DNA from: JAAETI01 sp965368515
GTDB taxonomy: Bacteria > Actinomycetota > Acidimicrobiia > Spongiisociales > UBA5794
DNA: 64,000 nt
Assembly (NCBI GenBank): GCA_965368515.1
Contig: CBDUNF010000001.1
Location: 18,273 to 82,272, forward strand
Direction of reading: 5' to 3'
The notes beneath the pieces are model-generated. The model did no database searches and was not told the DNA's origin. It worked only from the letters and a program-made list of their open reading frames with translations. Below, piece after piece: positions 63,797 through 64,000 of the stretch (within the stretch, counting starts at the first letter, position 1; each line of letters starts with the position of its first letter). A program made the position numbers and the translations under genes.

Positions 63797-64000
63797 CTAA
63801 GGGCGCGGTCTACCGAACATGTCGAAGAAGCGCTTTGTGCTGACGACCATCACCTCTTCGAGTAGACCTTCTTCAATGCCCACCGACTGGAATTGGTGCA
63901 GGATCTCGTCGAGGCTGCCCATACCCGCTGGGTAGTCGCTTCCCATCAAGGCTCGATCCCGGTGACGGGTGAGTCCTTCGTGAAGAGTTGTGACCAGCTC
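63797..64000 (-). CDS. Amidohydrolase family protein, C-terminal part (5' end outside window)
   Basis: On the minus strand the last 67 codons and TAG (63799-63797) of a gene are present. They read TRHRDRALMGSDYPAGMGSL, then QSVGIEEGLLEEVMVVSTKR and FFDMFGRPRP. The GSDYP motif with its Asp is the metal-ligand signature near the C-terminus of amidohydrolase_2 (TIM-barrel) enzymes, and the closing helix leading to T-x-R-F-F matches. It converges on the LacI gene, with a 5-bp gap. Function cannot be refined from the fragment. Confidence 0.72.
   Translation of the reverse strand, partial: ELVTTLHEGLTRHRDRALMGSDYPAGMGSLDEILHQFQSVGIEEGLLEEVMVVSTKRFFDMFGRPRP

Noticed and set aside
1..64000. CRISPR arrays, insertion sequences, prophage or integron features
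   Set aside because: No regularly spaced repeats, transposase, integrase or phage structural genes were found on either strand.
1..64000. tRNA or rRNA genes
   Set aside because: No intergenic gap shows a cloverleaf-like arrangement or conserved rRNA sequence; most gaps are under 200 bp and are accounted for by promoters, operators or hairpins.

Overview
The window is high-GC, gene-dense chromosomal DNA that looks actinobacterial. The signs are GTG, TTG and ATG starts, many ATGA/GTGA gene overlaps, several apparently leaderless promoters, Thr/Asp/Gly-rich linkers after the lipoprotein cysteine of solute-binding proteins, and the order rpsF-ssb-rpsR-rplI-dnaB. The lipoprotein linkers and overall style suggest an environmental Acidimicrobiia-like lineage, but that placement is inference. 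I see no tRNA, rRNA, CRISPR array, insertion sequence or phage module.

Layout. 1-3.9 kb: the end of a SuyB/UxaA-type lyase, a sulfolactate-type dehydrogenase, a PAP2 phosphatase, a TauE-type exporter and a thioredoxin-like protein, which may form a sulfolactate module. 4-20 kb: inositol catabolism part 1 (AMMECR1 protein, ACT protein, iolB1, then divergently iolG-iolE-ABC transporter, a lipoprotein protease, ACT2-SMP30, an alpha/beta hydrolase, then hydroxyacid dehydrogenase-Gfo/Idh/MocA-HpcH aldolase-iolD-SDR). 20-31 kb: a DUF4332 protein, a TetR/alcohol dehydrogenase pair, a winged-helix regulator, a seven-subunit Mrp antiporter operon with MrpG and MrpE fused, a Kef-type antiporter and a universal stress protein. 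31-37 kb: inositol part 2 (SDR-iolC-iolB2-LacD-type aldolase, a divergent Gfo/Idh/MocA gene and a LacI regulator). 37-44 kb: DUF192 lipoprotein, MBL protein, peptidase E, and an Aap-type amino-acid ABC operon. 44-45.4 kb: two decayed genes (an MBL/ODP gene with two frameshifts and a histidine kinase lacking its catalytic domain). 45.4-48.4 kb: the rpsF-ssb-rpsR-rplI-dnaB core operon. 48.4-57.6 kb: a GntR regulator divergent from a CDF metal exporter, a Dpp/Nik-type ABC transporter, a cupin and an unrecognised HExxH protein. 57.7-64 kb: a small lipoprotein, nitrilase, HTH and aspartic-protease genes, two SRPBCC proteins, a sugar kinase, a second LacI regulator and the end of an amidohydrolase gene.

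The main unifying observation is a regulon read directly from the DNA. The palindrome TTGGAACGTTCCAA occurs five times, each time in the promoter of an inositol-related transcription unit, including that of the LacI regulator itself. In three promoters the palindrome supplies the -35 hexamer TTGGAA (or CTGGAA) 18-19 bp before a -10. In the other two (iolB1 and iolG, divergent) it lies at the predicted start point behind a consensus TTGACA. This ties two loci 15-30 kb apart into one repressor-controlled pathway.

Other points worth a second look are strong hairpins without U-tracts between every solute-binding-protein gene and its permease gene, a pair of 17-bp operators that carry the -35 and -10 of one promoter, a 49-bp intergenic repeat, and a long operon joining metal export, Dpp/Nik-type uptake, a cupin and a putative metallopeptidase.
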